DNA of 51,666 bases from Phycisphaerae bacterium (GTDB lineage Bacteria; Planctomycetota; Phycisphaerae; UBA1845). The notes below the pieces were generated by a model. It did no database searches. It was not told the DNA's origin and saw only the letters and a list, made by a program, of their open reading frames with translations. The translations under genes and the position numbers were made by a program. Below are positions 44,426 through 51,666 of this stretch, in pieces. Where the stretch lies: the NCBI GenBank assembly GCA_029260035.1, contig JAJDEA010000019.1, positions 1 through 51,666 of the forward strand, read 5' to 3'. How positions within the stretch are numbered: position 1 is the first letter of the stretch; the number at the start of each line of letters is the position of its first letter.

Positions 44426-45601
44426 ATGCGATTTGCATCATCCATTACCTGTGAAACGGACCACGAAAAGGCGACGGCTGAATTGCTGTCGCCGATCGAT
44501 TCGATGCTAACGCCGGGGATGGCGGACGTGGGGTTCTTGTTCGTTACGGCTCATTTCGAAGACGAGCTTGATGGCATCCTGGCGAAGGTTCAGGATTTTC
44601 TTCCGCATGCTACGATCATCGGCTGCACTGCGGAGGGTGTTGTCGGTGCCGACAAGGAGATCGAAAGAAAGCCCGCGATGTCCTTGCTGGCAGGCTCGAT
44701 GCCGAACGTTGATATTCGACTCTTTCACATCGAGCAAGAGCATTTGAAGGCTGTGAAAAGCGTCGCTGACATGGAACGTCTGGTCGGTGTTTCTCCGGAA
44801 AGTCTTCCGTCGTTTGTGGCGTTTGCTGACCCTTTCACGATCAATGTGATGGGCTTACTTGATGTTGTGAACAAGTTCTATCCCGGTGCGCCTTTGCTGG
44901 GCGGAATTGCAAGCGCTGCCTCGTCGCCCGGCGACAATCAACTGATTTTGAGTGAGAAGACCGTTCGAAGTGGGGTGGTCGGCGTAGCGCTGAGTGGCGA
45001 ACTGACCGTAGAGACTGTCGTGTCTCAAGGATGCAGGCCCATCGGAAAACCTTTCGTCGTAACGCGCGGCGAGCGCAACGTTGTTGCCGAATTGGGTGGT
45101 CGCCCAGCTCTCGAACGATTGCACGATGTCCTGACAACGCTTCCAACAGAGGACGAAGAACTAGCCAGGCAGGCGATTTTTGTGGGACGCGTAATCGACG
45201 AACGCAAGGAGCGCTTCGCGCGCGGAGATTTTCTCATTCAAAATATCGTTGGTGTCGATCGTGAGAGCGGCGCGCTCGGTATTGCTGGCCATGCCAGAGT
45301 TGGCGCAACCGTACAGTTCCACGTTCGTGATGCGGATAGTGCGGATGAAGATTTGCACGCGATGCTGGCGCCATACGCGGGCTTGAACCCGAAGGGGGCG
45401 CTGCTTTTCTCTTGCAATGGCCGTGGTACAAACATGTGGTCCGAGCTGAACCATGATATAAATTCACTTCATACAGAGTTGGGAGAGGTTCCAGCAGCCG
45501 GTTTCTTTTGCGGCGGGGAGTTTGGACCCATAGCTGGCTCCAATTTTGTTCATGGGTTTACGGCGAGCATCGGGCTAATTTGCGATGGCAGGAAAGGCTA
45601 G
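44426..45601 (+). CDS. FIST-domain signal-sensing protein
   Basis: This 391-residue cytoplasmic protein has the FIST N and C domains, thought to bind small ligands such as amino acids in signal transduction. Family-typical segments are FLPHATIIGCTAEGVVGADK in the N domain, FYPGAPLLGGIASAA, and the C-terminal KGALLFSCNGRGTNMW and PAAGFFCGGEFGPIAGSNFV. There is no kinase or output domain in the same chain, and no obvious partner is adjacent. The ATG at 44426 is preferred; an earlier ATG (44393) would add a short hydrophobic leader. The gene is divergent from purL with a short gap of about 150 bases. Confidence 0.88.
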   Translation: MRFASSITCETDHEKATAELLSPIDSMLTPGMADVGFLFVTAHFEDELDGILAKVQDFLPHATIIGCTAEGVVGADKEIERKPAMSLLAGSMPNVDIRLFHIEQEHLKAVKSVADMERLVGVSPESLPSFVAFADPFTINVMGLLDVVNKFYPGAPLLGGIASAASSPGDNQLILSEKTVRSGVVGVALSGELTVETVVSQGCRPIGKPFVVTRGERNVVAELGGRPALERLHDVLTTLPTEDEELARQAIFVGRVIDERKERFARGDFLIQNIVGVDRESGALGIAGHARVGATVQFHVRDADSADEDLHAMLAPYAGLNPKGALLFSCNGRGTNMWSELNHDINSLHTELGEVPAAGFFCGGEFGPIAGSNFVHGFTASIGLICDGRKG

Positions 45602-45643
45602 CGCAAGCCTTGTTCTCTTGTCGTTGCCCCATATTGGACTGTC

Positions 45644-46252
45644 CTAGTCGCCCTTTGGGTTGGAAATGTCATCTTGTGCTGAAAGGGAGTTGATTCGGGC
45701 GGTTATGTCTGACAATTGGGCTCGCAACTCATCGAGTGATTCTGAAGATGTATTCTCCGGGTGTTCCATACCTGAAAGGTCATTAGTTGGTTCGACGTCT
45801 GGTTTGGGCGCAGGTTCCGTTTGGCTGTTGGGTGTGAATGCTTGCATCAGGCTGTTGGCCCAGTCGAAGGGTGACGTTGGCGCGCCCTTTGTGGATTGCC
45901 GAAAATAACTGTCGAACTGCTGCTGTGACGAAGCCAATAAATTCATAAATGGTCCAAAGAAACGTTCGACTGATGATCGAAAAACGTCCAGGTTGGAACG
46001 CAGCATCATGTGCAAGATCGAAGAGGGGAAGATTTCGAGTTTTGATAAATCCCGGTCTAGTATGATCTGAACAAGGACGGTATTGGTAATATCCGAACCA
46101 GTTCGTGAGTCTGAAATCCGGACATCGTACCCCTCTCGAATGAGATCGTAGACCTCCTGTAAGGTGACATGGCAACTCCGGGTTGCATCGTAGAACCGGC
46201 GATTGGGGTATTTCTTGATTTCCAGTAATTCTTGGTTGTGGGATCCCGCCAT
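45644..46252 (-). CDS. phaR: PhaR-type polyhydroxyalkanoate regulator
   Basis: This 202-residue protein has the PhaR DNA-binding domain at the N-terminus (LEIKKYPNRRFYDATRSCHV, then VTLQEVYDLIREGYDVRISD). A PHB-accumulation domain follows (about 65-125, containing LEIFPSSILHMMLRSNLDVF). The C-terminal part is a variable, acidic, coiled-coil-like region (SLDELRAQLSDITARINSLS). PhaR binds nascent PHA granules and, when free, represses phasin and PHA genes (family knowledge). The ATG at 46250-46252 has GAGGG seven bases upstream; two earlier in-frame ATG codons exist. It is divergent from the phasin-like gene, with the motif TGCAAATGCA in the shared region. Confidence 0.9.
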   Translation of the reverse strand: MAGSHNQELLEIKKYPNRRFYDATRSCHVTLQEVYDLIREGYDVRISDSRTGSDITNTVLVQIILDRDLSKLEIFPSSILHMMLRSNLDVFRSSVERFFGPFMNLLASSQQQFDSYFRQSTKGAPTSPFDWANSLMQAFTPNSQTEPAPKPDVEPTNDLSGMEHPENTSSESLDELRAQLSDITARINSLSAQDDISNPKGD

Positions 46253-46380
46253 CTTCATTCCCTCTAGCTCCAAGCCGTTGTCAGAGCATAATGCGAACGC
46301 GAAGTCGTGTCAATTCAAGAATATCTGTTTTGACATAAACTATTGAAAATAAGACGGTTATGTGTAATTTGCGAATTTTG

Positions 46381-46390
46381 TGCAAATGCA
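46381..46390. promoter_or_regulatory. Candidate PhaR operator (TGCAAATGCA)
   Basis: TGCAAATGCA lies 10 bases before the -35 hexamer of the phasin promoter, in the divergent phaR/phasin region. The same 10 bases recur at 51059-51068 before the reductase gene of this locus. Known PhaR sites in other bacteria are TGC/GCA-rich, which fits, but binding is inferred. Confidence 0.5.
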
Positions 46391-46400
46391 AAATAATTTC

Positions 46401-46428
46401 TTGACGCAACTGCACTATGAGGTATACT
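46401..46428 (+). promoter_or_regulatory. Promoter of the phasin-like gene
   Basis: TTGACG (46401-46406) and TATACT (46423-46428) are separated by 16 bases and lie about 75 bases before the start codon. Both hexamers are strong matches to the housekeeping sigma-factor consensus. The TGCAAATGCA motif sits just upstream, suited to repression. Confidence 0.7.
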
Positions 46429-46501
46429 TTCATGTGTAAAGTGGCTTGCGAGGGCCGTCGCGAAATCGCGATTATCGGCCTTATTTAGCGAGGATCGAAT
46501 C

Positions 46502-46978
46502 ATGGTGACGGAATATCGAGAAGGAATGAACAAAATGTTTGATCAGATGGCTGAGTCCCTGCGTGCGTCGATGGAAGTTGGCAAGAAGATGCAGAATTCC
46601 TGGTTCGAGGCTGCAAGCTTTGGCAAGAACGGTGGTGAGATGAATCGCTTTTTCGGCCAAAACGAAAAAGTGGCGAAAGAATGGTTGCCATTTGTCGAAC
46701 GGACCATGAAAACTTGCTCGGAGTCCGCTTGCAACAGTTTTGAAGCCAATCTTGGCGTGTTCAAGAAGGCGACGAGTTTTGCGGCTAAGGGCGCCGAGAA
46801 CGACGTCAACAAGAACTCTCGCGAAATGTTCGATGCTGGGTTTTCAGCCATGCGGTCAAATATGGACACGATGGCCGCCACGGGAAAAAAGGTAATGGAC
46901 GATTGGGCGACGTTTTGCCATGCCGAGTGTTTTGATTTCACTCCCGCCAAGAAGTCTCCCTCGAAAGAGACGAAGTAG
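46502..46978 (+). CDS. Phasin-like granule protein
   Basis: This 158-residue, wholly helical, amphipathic protein has no Trp-rich core and no signal peptide. It resembles phasins, which coat PHA granules. It is rich in Met, Lys, Glu, Ala and Phe (MNKMFDQMAESLRASMEVGK near the start) and ends in a basic KK-rich tail (AKKSPSKETK) typical of phasins. The ATG has AGGA seven bases upstream. A strong promoter with the candidate PhaR operator precedes it. The assignment rests on composition, size and position between phaR and the thiolase gene; individual phasins are poorly conserved. Confidence 0.75.
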   Translation: MVTEYREGMNKMFDQMAESLRASMEVGKKMQNSWFEAASFGKNGGEMNRFFGQNEKVAKEWLPFVERTMKTCSESACNSFEANLGVFKKATSFAAKGAENDVNKNSREMFDAGFSAMRSNMDTMAATGKKVMDDWATFCHAECFDFTPAKKSPSKETK

Positions 46979-46988
46979 GAATCCGATT

Positions 46989-47006
46989 TCGTCCGATGTC
47001 GGACGA
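46989..47006 (+). terminator. Stem-loop after the phasin-like gene
   Basis: TCGTCCG (46989-46995) pairs perfectly with CGGACGA (47000-47006) around an ATGT loop, 10 bases after the stop. No T run follows, so it may stabilise the phasin mRNA 3' end or terminate only in part. Confidence 0.4.
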
Positions 47007-47163
47007 TCGCGAAGTGGTTATTCTGCATGCTCTTTTGCAACGGTGCGTTGCTTGCTAGCATTCTCGTAGTAAGTTGAGAGTGCTTTGGAAGAGACTGGGA
47101 TGATCGCTTGCGGCTTAGGCAATTCGGTTTTGCGAAAGCGCGCCGCAACGAGTGGAAGACGTT

Positions 47164-48366
47164 GTGGAGATAGAGTCGGCTATGCTGAAAAATGTCTATG
47201 TGGCAGGTGGAGTTCGCACTCCGTTTGGATCGTTTGGCGGTTCGTTAAGTAGTTTTTCGGCGGCCGCACTTGGCAGTATTGCAATTCGAGAAGCGCTTAC
47301 GCGAGCAGGGGTAAGCGCCAAAAATGTCGAGGAGGTTCTCTTCGGCAATGTCATCGGGGCGGGCGTCGGTCAGAACATTGCCCGGCAGGCAACCCTAGGC
47401 GCTGGCTTAAACGAGTCCGTCGGCGCGACCACCATTAACAAAGTATGCGGGTCTGCAATGCGAGCTGTAATTCTCGCTGCGCAAGCCGTGCAGTGTGAGG
47501 ATGCTGATTTGTTGGTGGCTGGCGGGTGTGAGAGTATGAGCAATGCGCCGTACTTGCTGCCAAAAGCTCGAAGCGGATATCGAATGGGCCATGGTGAACT
47601 CGTTGACGCGATGATTCATGATGGCCTGTGGGATGCGTACACCGACAGGCATATGGGCGCTTGCGGCGACCAATGCGCGGTCAAATATGGCTTTTCGCGT
47701 GAAGATCAGGACGACTTTGCGGTTGAGAGCTATGAGCGCGCAATTCGTAGCTGGGACGAGGGTTTCTTCGATGGGAATGTGGTTCCCGTTGAGGTGAAGA
47801 CCAGGAAGGGTAGCACAACCGTTGAGCGCGACGAAGACCTGTTGAAGTACAAGGGTGCGGAGAAACTGAGAACCCTTCGTCCTGTCTTTGGTCCGGAAAG
47901 TATGGTCACTGCGGGCAATGCGTCGGGCATCAACGATGGCGCCGCTGCGATGGTTGTCTTCGGCGACAAGAAAAAAGATGAGCTTGGAATTGTTCCAACT
48001 GCGCGGATAGTGGGTCATGCAAATGTCGCTATGGAGCCGGACTGGTTCACGATTGCTCCTATCCATGCCATAAAGAAGCTGTGCGGCAAGTTGAGCATTT
48101 CGCCGACGGATGTTGATCTATACGAGATTAACGAGGCGTTTGCTGTTGTTGCTCAGGTCGCCATTCGCGAGCTTGGCATTGACCATTCGCGCGTGAATGT
48201 AGCAGGTGGTGCGGTGGCATTGGGGCATCCGATTGGTGCGACTGGCACGCGTATCATCAACACGCTCATACGGGCACTCGAACGACACAATAAGAAGATA
48301 GGGATCGCGTGTCTTTGCATCGGTGGTGGCGAAGCTAGCGCGATAGCCGTTGAGCGTTGTTCTTAA
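47164..48366 (+). CDS. phaA: Acetyl-CoA acetyltransferase (thiolase)
   Basis: This 400-residue enzyme condenses two acetyl-CoA to acetoacetyl-CoA, the first step of PHB synthesis. The nucleophile Cys is in TTINKVCGSAMRAV. NEAFAVVAQV, GGAVALGHPIGATGTR (catalytic His) and the final CLCIGGGEASAIA (catalytic Cys) complete the active site. The length matches biosynthetic thiolases. The start is uncertain: GTG 47164 has GGAAG five bases upstream, while GTG 47152 and ATG 47182 are alternatives. A 172-base gap with a stem-loop separates it from the phasin-like gene. A long inverted repeat follows it, so phaA may be transcribed apart from phaE-phaC. Confidence 0.93.
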   Translation: MEIESAMLKNVYVAGGVRTPFGSFGGSLSSFSAAALGSIAIREALTRAGVSAKNVEEVLFGNVIGAGVGQNIARQATLGAGLNESVGATTINKVCGSAMRAVILAAQAVQCEDADLLVAGGCESMSNAPYLLPKARSGYRMGHGELVDAMIHDGLWDAYTDRHMGACGDQCAVKYGFSREDQDDFAVESYERAIRSWDEGFFDGNVVPVEVKTRKGSTTVERDEDLLKYKGAEKLRTLRPVFGPESMVTAGNASGINDGAAAMVVFGDKKKDELGIVPTARIVGHANVAMEPDWFTIAPIHAIKKLCGKLSISPTDVDLYEINEAFAVVAQVAIRELGIDHSRVNVAGGAVALGHPIGATGTRIINTLIRALERHNKKIGIACLCIGGGEASAIAVERCS

Positions 48367-48407
48367 TGCTGTGTCACGGATTATTTGACGGGCTAGGAAC
48401 GTTGGGA

Positions 48408-48486
48408 TTGTGTGCCACTGCTCTTGAGCAGTGCAAATCGCGTTTTGGGCGACTGGAGATCACTGCTCGAGAGCAGTGGCACACAA
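48408..48486. repeat. REPIN-like long inverted repeat
   Basis: Bases 48408-48433 and 48461-48486 are inverted copies, 25 of 26 identical, with a 27-base spacer. Each arm contains an inner palindrome (CACTGCTC...GAGCAGTG), so each arm can fold alone or the two can pair into one long hairpin. It sits in the spacer between phaA and the phaE-like gene. This is the layout of repetitive extragenic palindromes mobilised by REP-associated transposases. No such transposase is in the window, and only this copy was noticed. Confidence 0.75.
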
Positions 48487-48565
48487 GTTAAGCCGTTGAC
48501 AGAGCGCCATGGCGCGAACCATGACGAATTATGGACTGATCGGTCCGGAACGGAAAAAGCACAAT

Positions 48566-49027
48566 ATGGCTTTTGAAAACCCCAACCCATCCATGGACCC
48601 TTTTGCGGGTTTTTGGCAGGACATGATGGCGAAGATGAACCCTACAGGCATGGGTCAGCCGTTTGCACCCAATTCCGAGGACGCTTCCAAGCAGATGCGG
48701 CGTGTGTTCTTTGATTTCTGGGCTACGCAGTGCGAGGAATACATGCGGTCGGAGCAGTTTTTGGATGCGATGAAGCAATCCATGGAAAACGCTATGGCGT
48801 TCAAGCAGCAGACCAATGATTTTCTTTCGCGCGTGCTCAAAGACACGCCAATGCCAACGAAGACGGATACGGATTCGCTGATGCTTGTCCTAAGGAGTTT
48901 CGAGGAGAAGGTGCTTACCCGACTCGAATCAATTTCGCGCCGGGTTGACGCACTTGAAAATGTCGCGAAGGCTGAATCGTCGAAGGCGATGCCAGCCAAA
49001 CGCCGTACGAAAGGGGACACGCAGTGA
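48566..49027 (+). CDS. phaE: PhaE-like subunit of class III PHA synthase
   Basis: This 153-residue protein has a Phe/Trp/Met-rich N-terminus (DPFAGFWQDMMAKMNP), a helical middle (FFDFWATQCEEYMRSEQFLD) and a coiled-coil region (FEEKVLTRLESISRRVDALE), then a basic tail. That matches short PhaE-type subunits, which dimerise with and activate PhaC. The stop overlaps the phaC start (GTGA), the strongest support for the role. It is shorter than the well-known PhaE (about 350 residues), so it is a short variant. The start is not certain: ATG 48509, 48521 and 48566 are in frame and none has a good ribosome-binding site. Confidence 0.75.
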   Translation: MAFENPNPSMDPFAGFWQDMMAKMNPTGMGQPFAPNSEDASKQMRRVFFDFWATQCEEYMRSEQFLDAMKQSMENAMAFKQQTNDFLSRVLKDTPMPTKTDTDSLMLVLRSFEEKVLTRLESISRRVDALENVAKAESSKAMPAKRRTKGDTQ

Positions 49028-50130
49028 CAATCGCGGATGCACCTTTTACGCAATGGATGATGACACCCGGTGACATGCAAAAGCACTGGCAGGAATTTCT
49101 TGAGCGCATGTCGCACATGCCAAAGGTGCTTGAGGTCGCTCGAAAGACACGTGTTGGCGCAACCCCTACCGAAACCGTCAAGCAACTCGACAAAGTTCGA
49201 TTGTTGCGCTATCTCGGCGATCGTGAGCAAGAGTTCGAGACGCCGTTGATCGTCGTGTTTGCGCTAGTGAATAGGCCTTACATTCTCGACCTCCGCAAGG
49301 GTAAGAGCGTAGTCAGTCATTTTCTATCGCGAGGCTTTAATACTTACAATGTTGATTGGGGCGTCCCGTCGGATGGTGATCGTTTCCTGGGCATGAAGGA
49401 CTACATCGAGGGATACATGGATGAGGTCGTTGACCACGTCTGTGAAGAATGCAATGTTGACCAGGTGAACATTCTTGGCTATTGCATGGGCGGGTCGATG
49501 AGTGCTATGTATACGGCACTTCACCAAGACAAGGTCAAGAATCTGATCTTGATGGCTGCCCCTGTGGATTGGTCATCCAGAGATCACTTGCTTGGACAAT
49601 GGACAGACAAGAAGGTGTTTGACGTGGACAAGCTCATCGAAGTCTACGGAAACATGCCCGCCGAGATGCTGCAGAACTCGTTCCAGATGTTGAAGCCTGT
49701 ATCCAGCTTCGTTGAAAAATATTTCACGTTTTACGAAAACATGCACGACGAAAAGTTTCTGGAGGACTTCTTTGCGATGGAAACTTGGCTTCAGGACAAC
49801 GTTCCGGTTGCTGGGGAGATGTTCCGCGAATTCGTCAAGCACTGCATGCAGGAAAACCAGCTGATTCAAGGCAAGCTCCGTGTGGGTGGCCGTACGGTAA
49901 ATCTTGCCGACATCACTTGCCCGCTGCTTAACCTGACCGCCGAACAGGATCACCTCGTGCCTTGTGGCTTGAGTCATCCGCTCAATGATGCAGTCAGCTC
50001 TGCCGATCGATCGACCATCAATTTCCGAGCCGGGCACATTGGCCTTGCTGTTGGATCGCGGGCAAATAAAGAGCTTTGGCCCAACGTTGCAAATTGGCTT
50101 GCGGAGCGATCCTCGCCGATTGGAGTGTAG
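49024..50130 (+). CDS. phaC: Class III polyhydroxyalkanoate synthase catalytic subunit
   Basis: This 368-residue enzyme polymerises hydroxyacyl-CoA into PHA on granules. It has the alpha/beta-hydrolase fold with the lipase-like box containing the nucleophile Cys (ILGYCMGGSMSAMY), the catalytic Asp in LNLTAEQDHLVP and the His in FRAGHIGLAVGSRA. The size (about 370 residues rather than 560-600) marks it as class III, which needs the PhaE partner encoded just upstream with overlapping codons. The conserved PYILDLRKGKSVVSHFLSRG and YNVDWGVPSDGDRFLGMKDY segments are typical. The start is GTG 49024. Confidence 0.95.
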   Translation: MTIADAPFTQWMMTPGDMQKHWQEFLERMSHMPKVLEVARKTRVGATPTETVKQLDKVRLLRYLGDREQEFETPLIVVFALVNRPYILDLRKGKSVVSHFLSRGFNTYNVDWGVPSDGDRFLGMKDYIEGYMDEVVDHVCEECNVDQVNILGYCMGGSMSAMYTALHQDKVKNLILMAAPVDWSSRDHLLGQWTDKKVFDVDKLIEVYGNMPAEMLQNSFQMLKPVSSFVEKYFTFYENMHDEKFLEDFFAMETWLQDNVPVAGEMFREFVKHCMQENQLIQGKLRVGGRTVNLADITCPLLNLTAEQDHLVPCGLSHPLNDAVSSADRSTINFRAGHIGLAVGSRANKELWPNVANWLAERSSPIGV

Positions 50131-50178
50131 ATCGCTTGTTGTTTCTAGTTTGTCAAACGCTATCGGGGTGAGTTACTC

Positions 50179-51000
50179 ATGGATCTCAAAGGAAAAGTTG
50201 CGGTCATTACCGGAGGCGGTAGCGGCATTGGCCGAGCCGTCTGTCGGAAACTCGCAAGCGAAGAAGTACAAGCCGTCGGCGTGGTCGATTTGAACGACGA
50301 AATCTTCACTGTTTGCGAGGAAGGCAATCGCGAGCAGGGCAGAGATATTTTCTTCCCGTTCTGTGGCGACGTTACGAATTCGGAATTCCGAGAGAAGGTT
50401 TTCGCGAGCCTTGAGGGCCAACACGGGCCTGTAAGTCTGTGCGTGCCCGCAGCTGGAATTACGCTGGATCGACTTAGCGTCAAGGTCAATTCAAAAGGCG
50501 ATCAACCTACGATGGATCTCTATTCAGAAGAGAGTTTTCATCGTGTGATCGACGTGGATTTGATCGCGCCGGTTTACTGGGCGATGCGAACGATCGCGTC
50601 GGTGGGTGTGGACCGCGCCAAACGTGGGCTGAAACAGTGGAGCCCGGAAGAGTCGATGCAAGGGGCTATTGTTCTGGTTGGTTCGGTATCCTCAGCGGGT
50701 AATCGAGGCCAAATTTCTTACGCTACGGCCAAGGCTGGATTGGAAGGCGCCCAGGCAACGCTCGCCAAAGAGGCCGTGTTTTATGGCATGCGTTGCGCCA
50801 TTATTCATCCGGGTTTCACGGATACGCCTATGGTTCGGGCCATGGGTGATGACTTGGTTTCAAACTACATTCTTCCCAATACACAGCTGGGTAGATTGAT
50901 TCGCCCCGATGAGATTGCCGGTGCGATCTGCTTTATGCTGAAAAACTCTGCCGTAAGTGGGTCGCTTTGGGCAGACGCGGGCTGGCATCCGTCTGCTTAG
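50179..51000 (+). CDS. Short-chain dehydrogenase/reductase of the PHA locus
   Basis: This 273-residue NAD(P)-dependent oxidoreductase has the Rossmann motif VITGGGSGIGRAVCRKL, a catalytic Ser in LVGSVSSAGNRG and Tyr-x3-Lys in ISYATAKAGLEG. The usual NNAG motif reads PAAG, a modest deviation. The C-terminal segment HPGFTDTPMVRA and the end GSLWADAGWHPSA fit classical SDRs. It lies 48 bases after phaC on the same strand, so it is probably cotranscribed. It may make or recycle hydroxyacyl-CoA, but the usual acetoacetyl-CoA reductase is more likely the next gene, so its substrate is open. Confidence 0.88.
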   Translation: MDLKGKVAVITGGGSGIGRAVCRKLASEEVQAVGVVDLNDEIFTVCEEGNREQGRDIFFPFCGDVTNSEFREKVFASLEGQHGPVSLCVPAAGITLDRLSVKVNSKGDQPTMDLYSEESFHRVIDVDLIAPVYWAMRTIASVGVDRAKRGLKQWSPEESMQGAIVLVGSVSSAGNRGQISYATAKAGLEGAQATLAKEAVFYGMRCAIIHPGFTDTPMVRAMGDDLVSNYILPNTQLGRLIRPDEIAGAICFMLKNSAVSGSLWADAGWHPSA

Positions 51001-51058
51001 TCACTCGGTCTTGCGAGTGCGTCGGTCGCCCGCAATAGTCTCAGTCAGTTATCCTTAG

Positions 51059-51097
51059 TGCAAATGCACACCATCCATATTTTTTTTAGTCTTGACA
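51059..51097 (+). promoter_or_regulatory. Candidate PhaR operator and -35 element before the last reductase
   Basis: TGCAAATGCA (51059-51068) repeats the motif found before the phasin promoter, and TTGACA (51092-51097) is a perfect -35 hexamer. The expected -10 position holds only a poor match (CACGAT or ACGATT). A second TGCAA lies at 51106-51110. The promoter call is therefore weaker than the motif match. Confidence 0.45.
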
Positions 51098-51195
51098 GTG
51101 AGTAGTGCAAGGTCACGATTGCGAAGGTCCGGGTGCGGAGTTTCAAGTGTGACCAGTGGTCGCCGCGAAAGTCTTACCCATAAAGGAACAGAGTT

Positions 51196-51666
51196 ATGTT
51201 GACGGGAAAAGTAAGCTTGATATCGGGTTCGTCACGAGGTATTGGACGTGCCATTGCCATAGCACTAGCTGAAGCTGGCAGTGATATTGTGATTAACTAT
51301 GTTTCGAATAAGGAAGCGGCGGATGAAGTCGCGAGTAAGATTCAAGCCATGGGTCGCCGCGTTCTTGTGCATAAAGCGGACATTTCCAAGAGAGAGCAGG
51401 CGCAGGGACTAGCGGACCGGGCGACGGAAGAGCTGGGTACTGTTCAGATTTTGGTGAACAACGCGGGAATCACGCGTGATCGGTCATTCATGAAGTTAAG
51501 CCCGGATCAGTGGCGTGAGGTGTTGATGGTAAACCTCGATGGACCGTTCAACCTGACGGGGCAACTTCTGCCTGGAATGGTGGAGAGCAAGTGGGGGCGC
51601 GTCATCAATATTTCTTCCATCGTGGCGCAAATGGGTAACTTCGGACAGGCCAATTATGCGGTGGCC
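51196..51666 (+). CDS. phaB: Acetoacetyl-CoA / 3-oxoacyl-ACP reductase (partial, cut at window end)
   Basis: The first 157 residues of a short-chain reductase are visible; the gene continues past the right edge. The motifs are SLISGSSRGIGRAIAIALAE (NADPH-binding), VQILVNNAGITRDRSFMKLS (NNAG), VNLDGPFNLTGQL and RVINISSIVAQMGNFGQANY (Ser, and the start of Tyr-x3-Lys). This fits FabG/PhaB enzymes, and at this place PhaB (acetoacetyl-CoA to 3-hydroxybutyryl-CoA) is the best guess. AAGGA precedes the ATG. It has its own upstream region with the TGCAAATGCA motif. Confidence 0.88.
   Translation, partial: MLTGKVSLISGSSRGIGRAIAIALAEAGSDIVINYVSNKEAADEVASKIQAMGRRVLVHKADISKREQAQGLADRATEELGTVQILVNNAGITRDRSFMKLSPDQWREVLMVNLDGPFNLTGQLLPGMVESKWGRVINISSIVAQMGNFGQANYAVA

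Noticed and set aside
46989..47006. Strong rho-independent terminator after the phasin-like gene
   Set aside because: The stem is good but the T run is missing, so it is listed only as a stem-loop with low confidence.

Overview
The window most likely comes from a planctomycete-type bacterium (Planctomycetota, perhaps Phycisphaerae-like). This is inferred from several things seen together: secreted proteins ending in PEP-CTERM and IPTL-CTERM sorting tails, a giant calcium-loop repeat protein, many secreted proteins of unclear function, short operons with frequent strand switches, and moderate GC. No rRNA or marker gene fixes the taxonomy.

Layout. 1-4.9 kb: a partial small helical protein and a methyl-accepting chemotaxis protein (minus), an Rrf2-type regulator (minus) and, divergent from it, a ketoacyl-synthase-like protein that keeps the active Cys but lacks both expected His residues. 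4.96-6.3 kb: a tRNA-Sec gene (minus). A copy of its 3' end lies 1.24 kb away, and one orphan membrane-protein gene sits between the two, which looks like the remnant of an element inserted at selC. 7.0-10.9 kb: a zinc-ribbon membrane protein, a 2-Cys peroxiredoxin with a strong terminator, a PEP-CTERM protein behind a long leader resembling a TPP riboswitch, and a cation diffusion facilitator.

11.4-24.3 kb holds the most unusual feature: eight consecutive, tightly packed genes on the plus strand. All encode exported proteins of the amidohydrolase superfamily (nine domains, because one gene is a fusion). Only the sixth protein keeps the H-x-H metal motif and the other metal ligands; in the other eight domains the motif is replaced. 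Several carry long acidic or lysine/glutamate-rich segments, and one carries a Cys/His cluster. I propose this as an undescribed exported system of one active enzyme with pseudoenzyme partners.

24.3-31.7 kb: a MgtE magnesium transporter, ketol-acid reductoisomerase overlapping an exported endonuclease/exonuclease/phosphatase-family protein, an exported PDZ protein, a DegT-type sugar aminotransferase and, divergent, a nucleotide-sugar dehydrogenase (surface polysaccharide precursors). 32.1-40.3 kb: one 2740-residue secreted protein with about 61 Cys-rich 33-residue calcium-loop repeats and an IPTL-CTERM tail. 40.5-45.6 kb: purQ and purL (minus) and a FIST-domain sensor protein.

45.6-51.7 kb: a polyhydroxyalkanoate (PHA) storage locus. 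It has a PhaR-type regulator divergent from a phasin-like gene, then thiolase, PhaE-like subunit, class III PHA synthase, a short-chain dehydrogenase, and a reductase cut by the window end. The 10-base motif TGCAAATGCA lies upstream of both the phaR/phasin pair and the last reductase and may be the PhaR operator. A REPIN-like inverted repeat separates the thiolase from the synthase pair.
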